Below, in pieces: positions 34,611 to 42,662 of a stretch of 64,000 nt of DNA. Origin of the DNA: Dyadobacter jiangsuensis (lineage in GTDB: Bacteria; Bacteroidota; Bacteroidia; Cytophagales; Spirosomataceae). Made by a program: the position numbers and the translations under genes. How positions within the stretch are numbered: position 1 is the stretch's first letter; each line of letters begins with the position of its first letter. The stretch spans positions 186,001 to 250,000 of the forward strand of contig NZ_PYAS01000005.1 in the NCBI RefSeq assembly GCF_003014695.1, in the 5' to 3' direction. The notes beneath the pieces were generated by a model. That model saw nothing but the letters and a program-made list of their open reading frames with translations. It did not search any database and was not told the origin of the DNA.

Positions 34611-36548
34611 TTAGTCATTCACAAGCAAATGCACAATCCTAACCGCATTCCCTTCACTCTTCTCATTCTTATCCTCCGAAATCGTCAAATGCAGCTTATG
34701 CTTCCCGGCCGACAATTCATCCGCGAGCATTAAATACCATGGCAAATGCAGCTGATTACTCCAAGGTGTATAAGTATCGAGCGTCTGTGGCTTTTTGCCA
34801 TCGATGGTGTAAGTAATCTTCCCGGCATCGGGCCCGGAAATGATCGCGATACCTACGCCACGGCCCTTAAACTCGAAATTGAGGGAAGATCCGGCTGTTT
34901 CGCTCACCAGCATAGGCACGTTTACAAATCCTTCGCGGGTTGAAAACTTGGTTTTGGGCTTCCAATCCGGGTCGATCGTGAATCCTTTCAGATTTTTGGC
35001 TTCTTCGAGTTTGTGATAACTGCCTTTATCATAGCTGAAACGATCCATTGGCGCGGGTAAGCTAATATCCCCGGTCACCCGTGATTCCATTTTCAGCATT
35101 TCCTTAATGGTCTGAGCGTAAATTTCCTGGCCGTAGGGCGATGGGTGCAAGTCTTTAAAATCGTACTTCCACGTGAATTCCCCCGCCTTAATGCGGTCGT
35201 ACACCTCCTTCGCCAGGTTGATGTAAACCGCGCCATAATGCTTCGCCACGCGCTCGTGCACACCTACCTCCACAGGCTCCTTGCCGGCTTCATAGTCGTC
35301 GTTCTTTTTAGGCTCCGCAAAGGCCATCATCACCACATTCGCTGTCGGATTAGCTGCATACATCTGTCTCAAAATACCGTCCAATGCCCTTACCTGCGCT
35401 TTTTCGCTGAAACCGTTCCCCCGGTCGTTTACGGCTGCCTCTACAAAAAGTAAGTCGGGCATTCCCTTCGCGAGCACATCGCGGCTGAAACGCATGGAAT
35501 GCGGCGTGCTGCCCAGCGATGGAATGCCGGCAGCGATGAATTTGAATTCAGTGTCGGGAAAATGCTCCTGCAAATATTGAGAGGTTTTATCGCGCCAGCC
35601 CGGGTTGTGGGTGATGGAGCCGCCGAGGAATGCGACAGTCCCTTTTCTGGTAGTCCTGAACTTCTCAAATGCATTGCCCAGGCCTTTATTCAAAGTAATA
35701 TAAGGCGTATGCAACAGCGGCCTTTGAACCGGCACGCTATTCTCTTCGATAAAATTGGCAAAGAATTCGGGATGCTCGATCGGGAAGTGATGGCCTTCCA
35801 GCGTCTGCTCGCCGCGCGTCATCGGGTACACGCTTACAGGCCCGCCCAATGCGAGGTAATTTCTGACGAGCAGATCCGTATTCTCAGCAACCGGCGCATG
35901 TTCGTCTTTTAATCCTACCACATGGACGATTGGCACTTTGTAAGATGCTAACCCGGCCAGGTCGTTCAGCGGGATGTCGGTAAAACTGGCGGCCTGCTCT
36001 TCGTTCATGTTAAAAATTTGCTTCCAGGCCTCCCAGTCTTTGGGCGAGCCTTTGCCTTTTCCTTTGCCGCCGGGCCAGCTTTTTGGATCGGCAACGGGTG
36101 CCTCGGCGTAAATGCAGCTTACTTTATCAGGATTCCGCTTCGCCCAGCCGTACACATACAACCCGCCGCGGCTTACGCCTTCCAATGCCACTTTCGGGGA
36201 GAAATGCTTTTCCTTTACGAGGTAATCATAAAAAGCGTCCCACACCTGCATGGCTTTGGGATGGGCGAACATGTCGTTGGTGTTCACATACGCCACATGG
36301 AACCCGCGTGAGAGCAGAATACTGTCCATATCCGTGTGCCATGTGGGGAAATGTGCCCGCCATACCCACGGATTGCCCTCAATCGCCTTCTTTGGTTTCA
36401 CAAACCACGCATTGCGGTCCTGAAATGTAAATTCTACTTTTTCAAAACCTTTCCACTGGGTCGTTTTTTCGGGGGTTTGGGCTGAAATATAGGTTGCTGA
36501 CAGCGCAAAAATGGTCAGCAGACTGCATGCGAAGCTTTTCGTGTTCAT
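34611..36548 (-). CDS. Secreted two-domain esterase: alpha/beta hydrolase plus SGNH hydrolase
   Basis: A protein of about 645 residues from the ATG at 36548, with a signal peptide (cleavage near ISAQ, residue 24). Residues about 30-270 form an alpha/beta hydrolase with the nucleophile elbow GVSRG (Ser126), and a late GHH (His253/254) as possible catalytic His. Residues about 285-500 form an SGNH hydrolase: GGSIT (Ser311), a Gly in AAGIPS (341), AAVND (Asn374) and DLHPSP (Asp466-His468). The rest (about 510-645) is a beta-sandwich. Such SGNH enzymes are often carbohydrate esterases. Both catalytic sites appear complete, so it may carry out two ester cleavages on one polymer. It stands alone. 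Confidence 0.85.
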   Translation of the reverse strand: MNTKSFACSLLTIFALSATYISAQTPEKTTQWKGFEKVEFTFQDRNAWFVKPKKAIEGNPWVWRAHFPTWHTDMDSILLSRGFHVAYVNTNDMFAHPKAMQVWDAFYDYLVKEKHFSPKVALEGVSRGGLYVYGWAKRNPDKVSCIYAEAPVADPKSWPGGKGKGKGSPKDWEAWKQIFNMNEEQAASFTDIPLNDLAGLASYKVPIVHVVGLKDEHAPVAENTDLLVRNYLALGGPVSVYPMTRGEQTLEGHHFPIEHPEFFANFIEENSVPVQRPLLHTPYITLNKGLGNAFEKFRTTRKGTVAFLGGSITHNPGWRDKTSQYLQEHFPDTEFKFIAAGIPSLGSTPHSMRFSRDVLAKGMPDLLFVEAAVNDRGNGFSEKAQVRALDGILRQMYAANPTANVVMMAFAEPKKNDDYEAGKEPVEVGVHERVAKHYGAVYINLAKEVYDRIKAGEFTWKYDFKDLHPSPYGQEIYAQTIKEMLKMESRVTGDISLPAPMDRFSYDKGSYHKLEEAKNLKGFTIDPDWKPKTKFSTREGFVNVPMLVSETAGSSLNFEFKGRGVGIAIISGPDAGKITYTIDGKKPQTLDTYTPWSNQLHLPWYLMLADELSAGKHKLHLTISEDKNEKSEGNAVRIVHLLVND

Positions 36549-36649
36549 AGCTTTCAAAAGCACGCATATGGCCCATTTTACCGGGAGGCGCATTCGGTTT
36601 GGTATGATATTTTAACTATTTATCCTGAAAACAATCTTGAAAAAGACTT

Positions 36650-36934
36650 ATGGATAAGATCGAGAAGTTTAAGACCATGGAGAAAATCCTGCGCGAGATC
36701 GAGGATTTGAAAAACAGCGAAACTGCCGTGATCAAGAAGATTGGTCAGATTGAAACAGAAAACATGAACGTCAACGTCCAAAACCTCGACAAATCCCTGA
36801 ACGAGATTTACGACGGTGTTTATAAAAATCTCCAGAATGTGGAAAACCTTCAAAACTCATTCTCCGAAACCGTGGCCGATTTCAGAAGCAAGAACAACAT
36901 CACCGAAGAGATGTTGATGGAACTAAGAGAATAA
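36650..36934 (+). CDS. Small coiled-coil protein of unknown function
   Basis: A 94-residue, highly charged protein with no recognised family. It looks almost entirely helical, with heptad-like repeats (MEKILREIEDLKNSETAVIKKIGQIE and VYKNLQNVENLQNSFSETVADF), no cysteines, and no signal or membrane segment. The codon use resembles that of its neighbours, so it is likely a real gene, but the function cannot be given. It is convergent with mraY and sits immediately next to the repeat and pyrimidine tract at the dcw cut. Confidence 0.6.
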   Translation: MDKIEKFKTMEKILREIEDLKNSETAVIKKIGQIETENMNVNVQNLDKSLNEIYDGVYKNLQNVENLQNSFSETVADFRSKNNITEEMLMELRE

Positions 36935-36974
36935 ATTACTCCGATATCATCAGACTAAAAACCACAAAAAAAAG

Positions 36975-37045
36975 ATGTCAGTCTGAGCGCAGTCGAAGAC
37001 AGTCCATACGGTAAGGATTGTCTTCGACTGCGCTCAGACTGACAT
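36975..37045. repeat. 27-bp perfect inverted repeat after mraY
   Basis: The 27-base arm 36975-37001 (core GTCAGTCTGAGCGCAGTCGA) is repeated exactly in reverse at 37019-37045, around a 17-base spacer. It would form a very stable hairpin on either strand. I recall similar GTCTGAGCGCAGTCGAAGAC sequences scattered in Bacteroidota intergenic regions, which suggests a mobile or REP-like family, but I cannot verify copy number here. Confidence 0.9.
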
Positions 37046-37056
37046 TCTTCGTTGGG

Positions 37057-37100
37057 CTCCCCTTCCTCCCTTTCCTCCCTTTCCTCCCCTTTTTCCTTCT
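37057..37100. repeat. 44-bp pure pyrimidine tract with G-quadruplex pattern
   Basis: All 44 bases are C or T on the plus strand. Four C-runs (37059-37062, 37068-37070, 37077-37079, 37086-37089) separated by 5 or 6 bases give, on the minus strand, four G-runs of at least three with short loops, which is the standard G-quadruplex pattern. The middle is a 9-bp repeat (CCCTTTCCT). It overlaps the last bases of mraY and would lie in its mRNA. Confidence 0.85.
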
Positions 37101-38313
37101 ACCGTAACTTCAACGTCGCGAGCGTCAAAATCGCCAGGATGATACCGACAATCCAGAAGCGTGTGACGATTTTCGCTTCGTGAATGCCTTTTTTCTGGTA
37201 ATGATGGTGTAATGGCGACATCAGGAATATCCTTCGCCCTTCACCGTATTTCTTTTTGGTGTATTTAAAATAACTGACCTGTAATATCACCGACGCATTC
37301 TCGACAATGAAGATCCCGCACATAACCGGGATCAGCCACTCCTTGCGGATCGCCAGCGCCACGACGGCAATCACCCCGCCGAGCATCAAACTGCCCGTGT
37401 CGCCCATAAATACCTGTGCAGGGTATGCATTGTACCATAAAAACCCGACACAGGCCCCTATGAACGCCGCACAGAATATTACCAGCTCCCCCGAATTGGG
37501 AATGTACATGATGTTGAGGTATTGCGAGAATTTGGTGTTACCCGACAGGTATGCCAATACACCGAGCGTCAATGCGATAATGCCTGAAACGCCTGCCGCG
37601 AGGCCGTCGATACCATCGGTAATGTTGGCCCCGTTGGAAATGGCGGTGATGATGAAAATCGCGATGATGGTGTAGATTACCCAGGTATATTCTTCGGGCA
37701 GCCAGCCGAAAAGCAGTGCCCGGTAGTCGAACTCGTTGTTCTTGATGAAAGGGATGGTCGTTACCGTCGGGTGGATAATGTCACGGTAGCGCTGCACCTC
37801 GCCCAGGCTGGAACTCAGCACGGGCTGGTCATACACGCGGATTTTGACATTATCATTAAAAGAAAGCGTAATACCGACGATCAATCCCAACCCTACCTGG
37901 CCTACGATTTTGAAACGCCCGGCCAATCCGTCCTTATTGTTCTTGAACTTCTTTAGATAATCATCCAGAAACCCGATACCACCCGTCCAGAGAGCTGTGA
38001 TAATCAGCAAAACGATGTAGACATTACTCAATTTCGCAAACAGCAATACGGGGATCAGCAACGACGCCAGGATGATGAAACCGCCCATGGTAGGTGTTCC
38101 CGCTTTCTCCATTTGACCCGCCAGCCCAAGGTCGCGGATCGATTCGCCCATTTGCTTTCTACGCAGCAGATTGATAATCGACTTTCCGTAGGCAGCAGCG
38201 ATAAACAGCGACAAAACCGTCGCACCCAACGCCCTGAACGAGATATACTGGAATACCCCGGCCCCGGGAATGTTGAATTGTTTGTCTAAATAATCGAAGA
38301 GATAATAGAGCAT
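37099..38313 (-). CDS. mraY: Phospho-N-acetylmuramoyl-pentapeptide transferase
   Basis: MraY moves phospho-MurNAc-pentapeptide from UDP to undecaprenyl phosphate to make lipid I in the inner membrane. The 404-residue protein has ten hydrophobic segments. Motifs visible are [11 protein letters not shown] (about 73-83), [22 protein letters not shown] (Asp pair), [34 protein letters not shown] and the His motif [22 protein letters not shown]. It is the last gene of the first dcw half; the standard next gene, murD, is 26 kb away. murE ends 71 bases before its start. Confidence 0.97.
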   Translation of the reverse strand: MLYYLFDYLDKQFNIPGAGVFQYISFRALGATVLSLFIAAAYGKSIINLLRRKQMGESIRDLGLAGQMEKAGTPTMGGFIILASLLIPVLLFAKLSNVYIVLLIITALWTGGIGFLDDYLKKFKNNKDGLAGRFKIVGQVGLGLIVGITLSFNDNVKIRVYDQPVLSSSLGEVQRYRDIIHPTVTTIPFIKNNEFDYRALLFGWLPEEYTWVIYTIIAIFIITAISNGANITDGIDGLAAGVSGIIALTLGVLAYLSGNTKFSQYLNIMYIPNSGELVIFCAAFIGACVGFLWYNAYPAQVFMGDTGSLMLGGVIAVVALAIRKEWLIPVMCGIFIVENASVILQVSYFKYTKKKYGEGRRIFLMSPLHHHYQKKGIHEAKIVTRFWIVGIILAILTLATLKLR

Positions 38314-38384
38314 GAAAAAGCGTGTTGGGATGACGGCTGCAAAATTGGTTTTTTTAATAGACTACGCCAAAAGCATAGTGATTT

Positions 38385-39860
38385 TTAATTGCCCGCCCGT
38401 TTTGCGAACACTTCCATCAGCACTTCCTTGTCATCGAAATGGTGTTTTACGCCTTTTACGTCCTGGTAATTCTCGTGCCCTTTGCCAGCGATCAGGATAA
38501 TGTCGCCAGGCTCCGCTTCCAGTCCGGCTTTGAGAATGGCCTCGTGGCGGTCTTCGATCACCGTTGTTTTTTTGTAATCCAATGCCGGCACGCCTTTCCG
38601 CATTTGGTCGAGGATATCCATCGGATCTTCGAAACGCGGGTTATCCGAGGTCAGGATCACACGGTTGCTGTACCGACAGGCGATTTCCGCCATTTTAGGA
38701 CGCTTTTCGGCATCGCGGTTACCGCCGCAGCCTACCACCGTTATGACTTGCTCATTACCCTGCCGCAAATGCGTGATCGTTTCGAGCACATTTTCGAGCG
38801 CGTCGGGCGTGTGCGCATAATCCACAATGCCTACGATATGGTCCGCGGAATGGAATTGCTCGAAGCGCCCGGGAGGGCTTTTCAGGTTGGAAAGTTCTGT
38901 CAGAACAGCCTCTTCCTGCTCACCCAAAAGCACCGCTGCACCATATACTGCAAGCAGGTTGTAGGCGTTGAATCGGCCGATCACGCGGAACCAAACTTCC
39001 TGATTGTTGATCTCCATATGCATCCCCGCGAGCGTATCCGAGATAATTTTGCCTTTGAAAGTCGCGAGCGTTTGCAGCGAGTAGGTTTCAACACGCGCTT
39101 TGGTATTTTGCACCATCACATTGCCCCGGCGGTCGTCAATGTTTATTAACGCGAATGCGGATTTGGGGAGCGCATCAAAAAAGCCCTTTTTGGCTTTGAT
39201 GTAATTATCGAAAGTCTTGTGGAAATCGAGGTGATCGTGGGTAATGTTGGTAAAAATCCCCCCCGCGAAATGCAAGCCGGTAATACGATGCTGCGCGACG
39301 GAATGCGAGCTCACCTCCATAAACACGTGGCTGCAATTGCGAGCCGCCATTTGAGCCAGCAACGCATTCAATGCAACGGCATCGGGCGTGGTGTGCGTGG
39401 AAGGAATAACCTCATCTTCGATCTGATTCTGAACCGTCGACAGCAAGCCGCAACGATAGCCCAATGCCCGGAAAAGTTGGAAGAGGAACGTGGCCACGGA
39501 AGTTTTGCCGTTGGTACCGGTTACCCCCACGAGTTTTACCTTTTTGGAAGGATGTCCGTAGAATGCGGCGGCGATCAGCCCCATAGCTGCCGCGGAATCC
39601 TCCACCTGAACGTAGGTAACATCTTCCCTTACACTTTCCGGCAACTCTTCACACAAGATAGCCGTAGCGCCAAGCTCCGCGGCAGTGTGGATAAACTGGT
39701 GGCCATCCACCTGTGTGCCGCGCAATGCCACAAAAAGGCTTCCCGGCAGTACTCTTCTGGAATCCAGAATGATATTCTTGACCTTGGCATCGGCATAACC
39801 ATGGATAATGGCTCCTTTAACTTCGCCGAGCAGGCTGCTCAACACTTGTTCGTTTTCCAT
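38385..39860 (-). CDS. murE: UDP-MurNAc-L-Ala-D-Glu--meso-diaminopimelate ligase
   Basis: MurE adds the third residue of the stem peptide. The 491-residue protein has the P-loop VGVTGTNGKTSVATFLF (about 111-127), NITHDHLDFHKTFDNYIKAK, and a C-terminal domain with VDYAHTPDALENVLETI and TSDNPRFEDP. The DNPR motif marks meso-diaminopimelate specificity, so this organism should have DAP-type peptidoglycan. It follows the penicillin-binding protein by six bases, so they are surely co-transcribed. Confidence 0.97.
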   Translation of the reverse strand: MENEQVLSSLLGEVKGAIIHGYADAKVKNIILDSRRVLPGSLFVALRGTQVDGHQFIHTAAELGATAILCEELPESVREDVTYVQVEDSAAAMGLIAAAFYGHPSKKVKLVGVTGTNGKTSVATFLFQLFRALGYRCGLLSTVQNQIEDEVIPSTHTTPDAVALNALLAQMAARNCSHVFMEVSSHSVAQHRITGLHFAGGIFTNITHDHLDFHKTFDNYIKAKKGFFDALPKSAFALINIDDRRGNVMVQNTKARVETYSLQTLATFKGKIISDTLAGMHMEINNQEVWFRVIGRFNAYNLLAVYGAAVLLGEQEEAVLTELSNLKSPPGRFEQFHSADHIVGIVDYAHTPDALENVLETITHLRQGNEQVITVVGCGGNRDAEKRPKMAEIACRYSNRVILTSDNPRFEDPMDILDQMRKGVPALDYKKTTVIEDRHEAILKAGLEAEPGDIILIAGKGHENYQDVKGVKHHFDDKEVLMEVFAKRAGN

Positions 39861-39866
39861 GAAGGA

Positions 39867-42011
39867 TTATTGTAATGTAAGCAGGATTGTCTTGCTTCCT
39901 GATTTATTGCTGCCCGGCGGTAGCGATTGCTCCACCACCTTGCCCGAGCCTTTGAATGTTACCCTGAAACCCTTGTTTTCCATTAAATACAAAGCATCCC
40001 GCATCGACATGCCTTGCAGGTTCGGCACATCGCGTGCATCGACCTCGCGTGGGTTCCATTTGGTTTTACCCTTTTTGTAGAGTGACGCCGCCGCATATTC
40101 GCTCTCTTCCGGCGCCGGCGTCATGTTCAATGATTTGCTGATCACATTCAGGTCGTTGGTAATGCCTGCCCATTTCACATCCTCCGATTTTTCAGGAACC
40201 GAGTCCCTTACCGGCTTCTGAATGGCCACGTCGTAAGCATAAATGCGGTCGGCTACTTCCTTGAACACCGGCGCAGCCACACTTCCCGCGTAACGGGTGT
40301 AGTCGGCCCCTGTGCTTTTGGGATTATCGATAATTACGATGCAACTGTATTTGGGCTTATCGGCCGGGAAATAACCTGCAAACGATGTATAATTTTTACC
40401 CTCGGTATAAACCCCATTGATCAGCTTCCGCGCCGTACCCGTTTTTCCGGCAATCTGGTACAAATCGCTTTTAATGTGTTTGGCCAAACCCGCATTCACA
40501 ACGCCTTCGAGCATCTTCTTCACTTTCCGAATTGTTTCGGGCGAGCAAATAGGCTTTTCCTCCACATATGGCGGGATTTTGTCTTCGATTTCCTCTGCAT
40601 TGCGGATCTCGCGCACGATCATCGGCCGCACCCAGTAACCATTATTCGCCACGGCATTGTAGAAAGCGAGTGTTTGCAGCGGAGTCATCTGCATTTCATA
40701 GCCGTGTGCCATGAAATACATCGAATAGCTGCTCCATTGTTTCGATTTCCGATCGCGGATCAATGGCGGCTTTTCGCCTTTCATGTGAATGCCGGTCGGC
40801 TGATTCAGGTGAAATTGTTTGAGATAACCCAGGTATTTGTCAGGCTTGTTGGCAAAATACCGTTGCATAAGCTGCACAATGCCGATGTTCGACGATTTCT
40901 CCAAAACCTGCGAGGCAGTAATGGTGCCAAAGCCGCCGCGGTGCGCGTCGCGGATAATGTGGTTGCGGAATTTCATCGCACCGTCGCCGGTGTTCACTGT
41001 CACCTGGTCGGGATCCATATGGGTCTCTTCCAGCAGGGCCATCATCGTCGCCAGCTTGAATGTCGAGCCGGGATCGTTGCTGCCAGCCAATGCGTAATTG
41101 AAGACTTCTTCATATTTACCGGGACCGCGTTTAGTAAGGTTCGCCATCGCTTTGATTTCGCCCGTAGCCACTTCCATAATGATCACCGAACCGAAGTCCG
41201 CGTCCATTTCCAGCAACTTCCGGCGCAATGCGATCTCGGTACGTTCCTGGTAATTCATGTCGAGCGTCGTGTAAATGTCTCTTCCAGCGGCGGGCTGCAC
41301 ATTCAATGCATCACCCACAGGGATTTTCAGTCCGCCTTCCACTTTCTCGACCCAGCCGATACCGGGGCGGCCTTCAAGCTGTTTGTCAAAACTGGCTTCC
41401 AGGCCAATATACCCGCGCCCGCTTTTCGGGTCGATGCCGCCGATGGTACGGTCGGCCATAGGGCTGAATGGTTTGTAGCGTTTGTAGATCGTCTCGAACT
41501 TGCCGCCGCCGCCCTTCCGGTCTTTGGCAAAAAATGGCCACTTTTTAAGTCGCTCACGTTCCAGGTGCGTGATTTCTTTGCTTTTCAGGCGTAGATACCG
41601 TTTGCTTTTGCTCACGCGATAACGCATGATCTTGCTCTTGTAGCCTTCGGCCGTGTTTTCCTTAAAGTTTTTGGCGAGTAGCGACGCCAGTTCGTCGATG
41701 TGGTTGTAGAAATAGGCCGAATCGGCGACTTTGGTGTCAAAACCTACATAATAATACGGCAACGAGGTCGCGAGCAAGCTGTTGTCGCTCGCATAAATGT
41801 TCCCGCGCATAGCCGGGATCGTGTCCAGTTTCAGGTCGTTCTTTTCCGAATACTCCGCCCAGGTTTTTCCTTTGAAAGTATCGTAATACTGTACCCGTAT
41901 CAGCTTGGCGAAAACCATGATCGCCAGCAAAAACAGCATCCAGCCGACCAAACGGGCCCGGTTGATCAGTGCTTTTTTATTGTTCTGACCGCTTTCGACT
42001 TCGTTTTTCAT
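39867..42011 (-). CDS. ftsI: Division penicillin-binding protein (FtsI type) with C-terminal PASTA domain
   Basis: A class B transpeptidase that crosslinks septal peptidoglycan with FtsW. The 714-residue protein has a cytoplasmic tail, one membrane anchor (about 21-40), a dimerisation domain with RGNIYASD, and a transpeptidase domain with Ser316 in STFK, SSN at 373-375, and KTGT at 523-526. The last 60 residues (VPNLQGMSMRDALYLMENKGFRV...LPPGS) form one PASTA domain, as in Spo V/PBP types. Identity as FtsI comes from its position between ftsL and murE. Length is above E. coli FtsI because of the PASTA part. Confidence 0.95.
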   Translation of the reverse strand: MKNEVESGQNNKKALINRARLVGWMLFLLAIMVFAKLIRVQYYDTFKGKTWAEYSEKNDLKLDTIPAMRGNIYASDNSLLATSLPYYYVGFDTKVADSAYFYNHIDELASLLAKNFKENTAEGYKSKIMRYRVSKSKRYLRLKSKEITHLERERLKKWPFFAKDRKGGGGKFETIYKRYKPFSPMADRTIGGIDPKSGRGYIGLEASFDKQLEGRPGIGWVEKVEGGLKIPVGDALNVQPAAGRDIYTTLDMNYQERTEIALRRKLLEMDADFGSVIIMEVATGEIKAMANLTKRGPGKYEEVFNYALAGSNDPGSTFKLATMMALLEETHMDPDQVTVNTGDGAMKFRNHIIRDAHRGGFGTITASQVLEKSSNIGIVQLMQRYFANKPDKYLGYLKQFHLNQPTGIHMKGEKPPLIRDRKSKQWSSYSMYFMAHGYEMQMTPLQTLAFYNAVANNGYWVRPMIVREIRNAEEIEDKIPPYVEEKPICSPETIRKVKKMLEGVVNAGLAKHIKSDLYQIAGKTGTARKLINGVYTEGKNYTSFAGYFPADKPKYSCIVIIDNPKSTGADYTRYAGSVAAPVFKEVADRIYAYDVAIQKPVRDSVPEKSEDVKWAGITNDLNVISKSLNMTPAPEESEYAAASLYKKGKTKWNPREVDARDVPNLQGMSMRDALYLMENKGFRVTFKGSGKVVEQSLPPGSNKSGSKTILLTLQ

Positions 42012-42033
42012 GAGGCGTTGAGAAAAAAACGGC

Positions 42034-42447
42034 TTATTCTTCGTCTTCTTTTAAAATGATTTTCTTGGGTGGGGTAAGGTTCTCGACCAACCCTTCGGCC
42101 TGCACTTTCTCCACCACCACCGACTGTTTCCCGGCCCGCTCATACTCCGCGTGAATGGAGGTATATTCCGCTTTCAGGTCGTCGACCTCCTTTTTGAGCT
42201 TGATGCTTTTCCGCACATAATCCTCCGACTGGAACCCGATCCGCTCATAAGCGACAAGCAATATGATCACCCAGCCGAAATAGTAAAAGTATTTCACCGG
42301 CAAACGCTCTTCCTGGCCCGGCAACTTCTCGCCGAAAACCTTGTCGAGCGGCAAAAACTTGTTCAGCCAGTTGAATAGCGAATATTCCCGCTTCCGCTTC
42401 GGCGGTTTGGGCGGAACTGGTTTCGGTCGTTTTCTATTTTCAGCCAT
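42034..42447 (-). CDS. ftsL: Cell division protein FtsL-like
   Basis: FtsL is a small bitopic protein that with FtsB and FtsQ activates septal wall synthesis. The ATG at 42447 (MAENRKRPKPVP) gives 137 residues: a basic, Pro-rich cytoplasmic part, one membrane segment (about 65-80, YYFGWVIILLVAYERIG) and a periplasmic coiled coil (VRKSIKLKKEVDDLKAEYTSIHAEYERAGKQ). A longer in-frame start at 42501 would run into the repeat array. Sequence conservation is low; identity rests on topology and its position between rsmH and ftsI. Confidence 0.85.
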   Translation of the reverse strand: MAENRKRPKPVPPKPPKRKREYSLFNWLNKFLPLDKVFGEKLPGQEERLPVKYFYYFGWVIILLVAYERIGFQSEDYVRKSIKLKKEVDDLKAEYTSIHAEYERAGKQSVVVEKVQAEGLVENLTPPKKIILKEDEE

Positions 42448-42480
42448 GTGTAACGTTACGTTGAATATTTGAGCGACTGG

Positions 42481-42642
42481 GTTTTGGTCAAGTGTTGTCA
42501 AGTGTAGTCAGGTGTTGTCATGAATGGTCATTTATTGCGGTTCGCCGCGCGGTAAAATATTCTCACTCAATAATATGTATACTATTTCTGACAATACTTG
42601 ACGATAAATGACAACACTTGACAATACCTGACCACACCTGAC
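42481..42642 (-). repeat. Inverted array of 10-bp GTCA-core repeats between rsmH and ftsL
   Basis: On the plus strand GTCA ends at 42490, 42500, 42510, 42520 and 42530 (five units, exactly 10 bases apart). After a 58-base AT-rich spacer TGAC starts at 42589, 42599, 42609, 42619, 42629 and 42639 (six units, exactly 10 apart). The shared inner bases are mostly AGTGTT. Outer and inner units pair to give a long imperfect hairpin. It begins about 20 bases after the rsmH stop and ends about 35 bases before the ftsL ATG. Confidence 0.9.
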
Positions 42643-42662
42643 TTCGTCACACACCGGTACCG

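Noticed and set aside
36975-37100. Possible insertion-sequence remnant
   Set aside because: No transposase frame and no target duplication are visible; the inverted repeat is too close together to be the ends of an element.
40476-41594. A 372-codon open frame on the plus strand
   Set aside because: It lies entirely opposite the penicillin-binding protein gene, which has all its catalytic motifs. The predicted protein has low-complexity His/Arg/Phe content typical of an antisense frame in GC-richer DNA.
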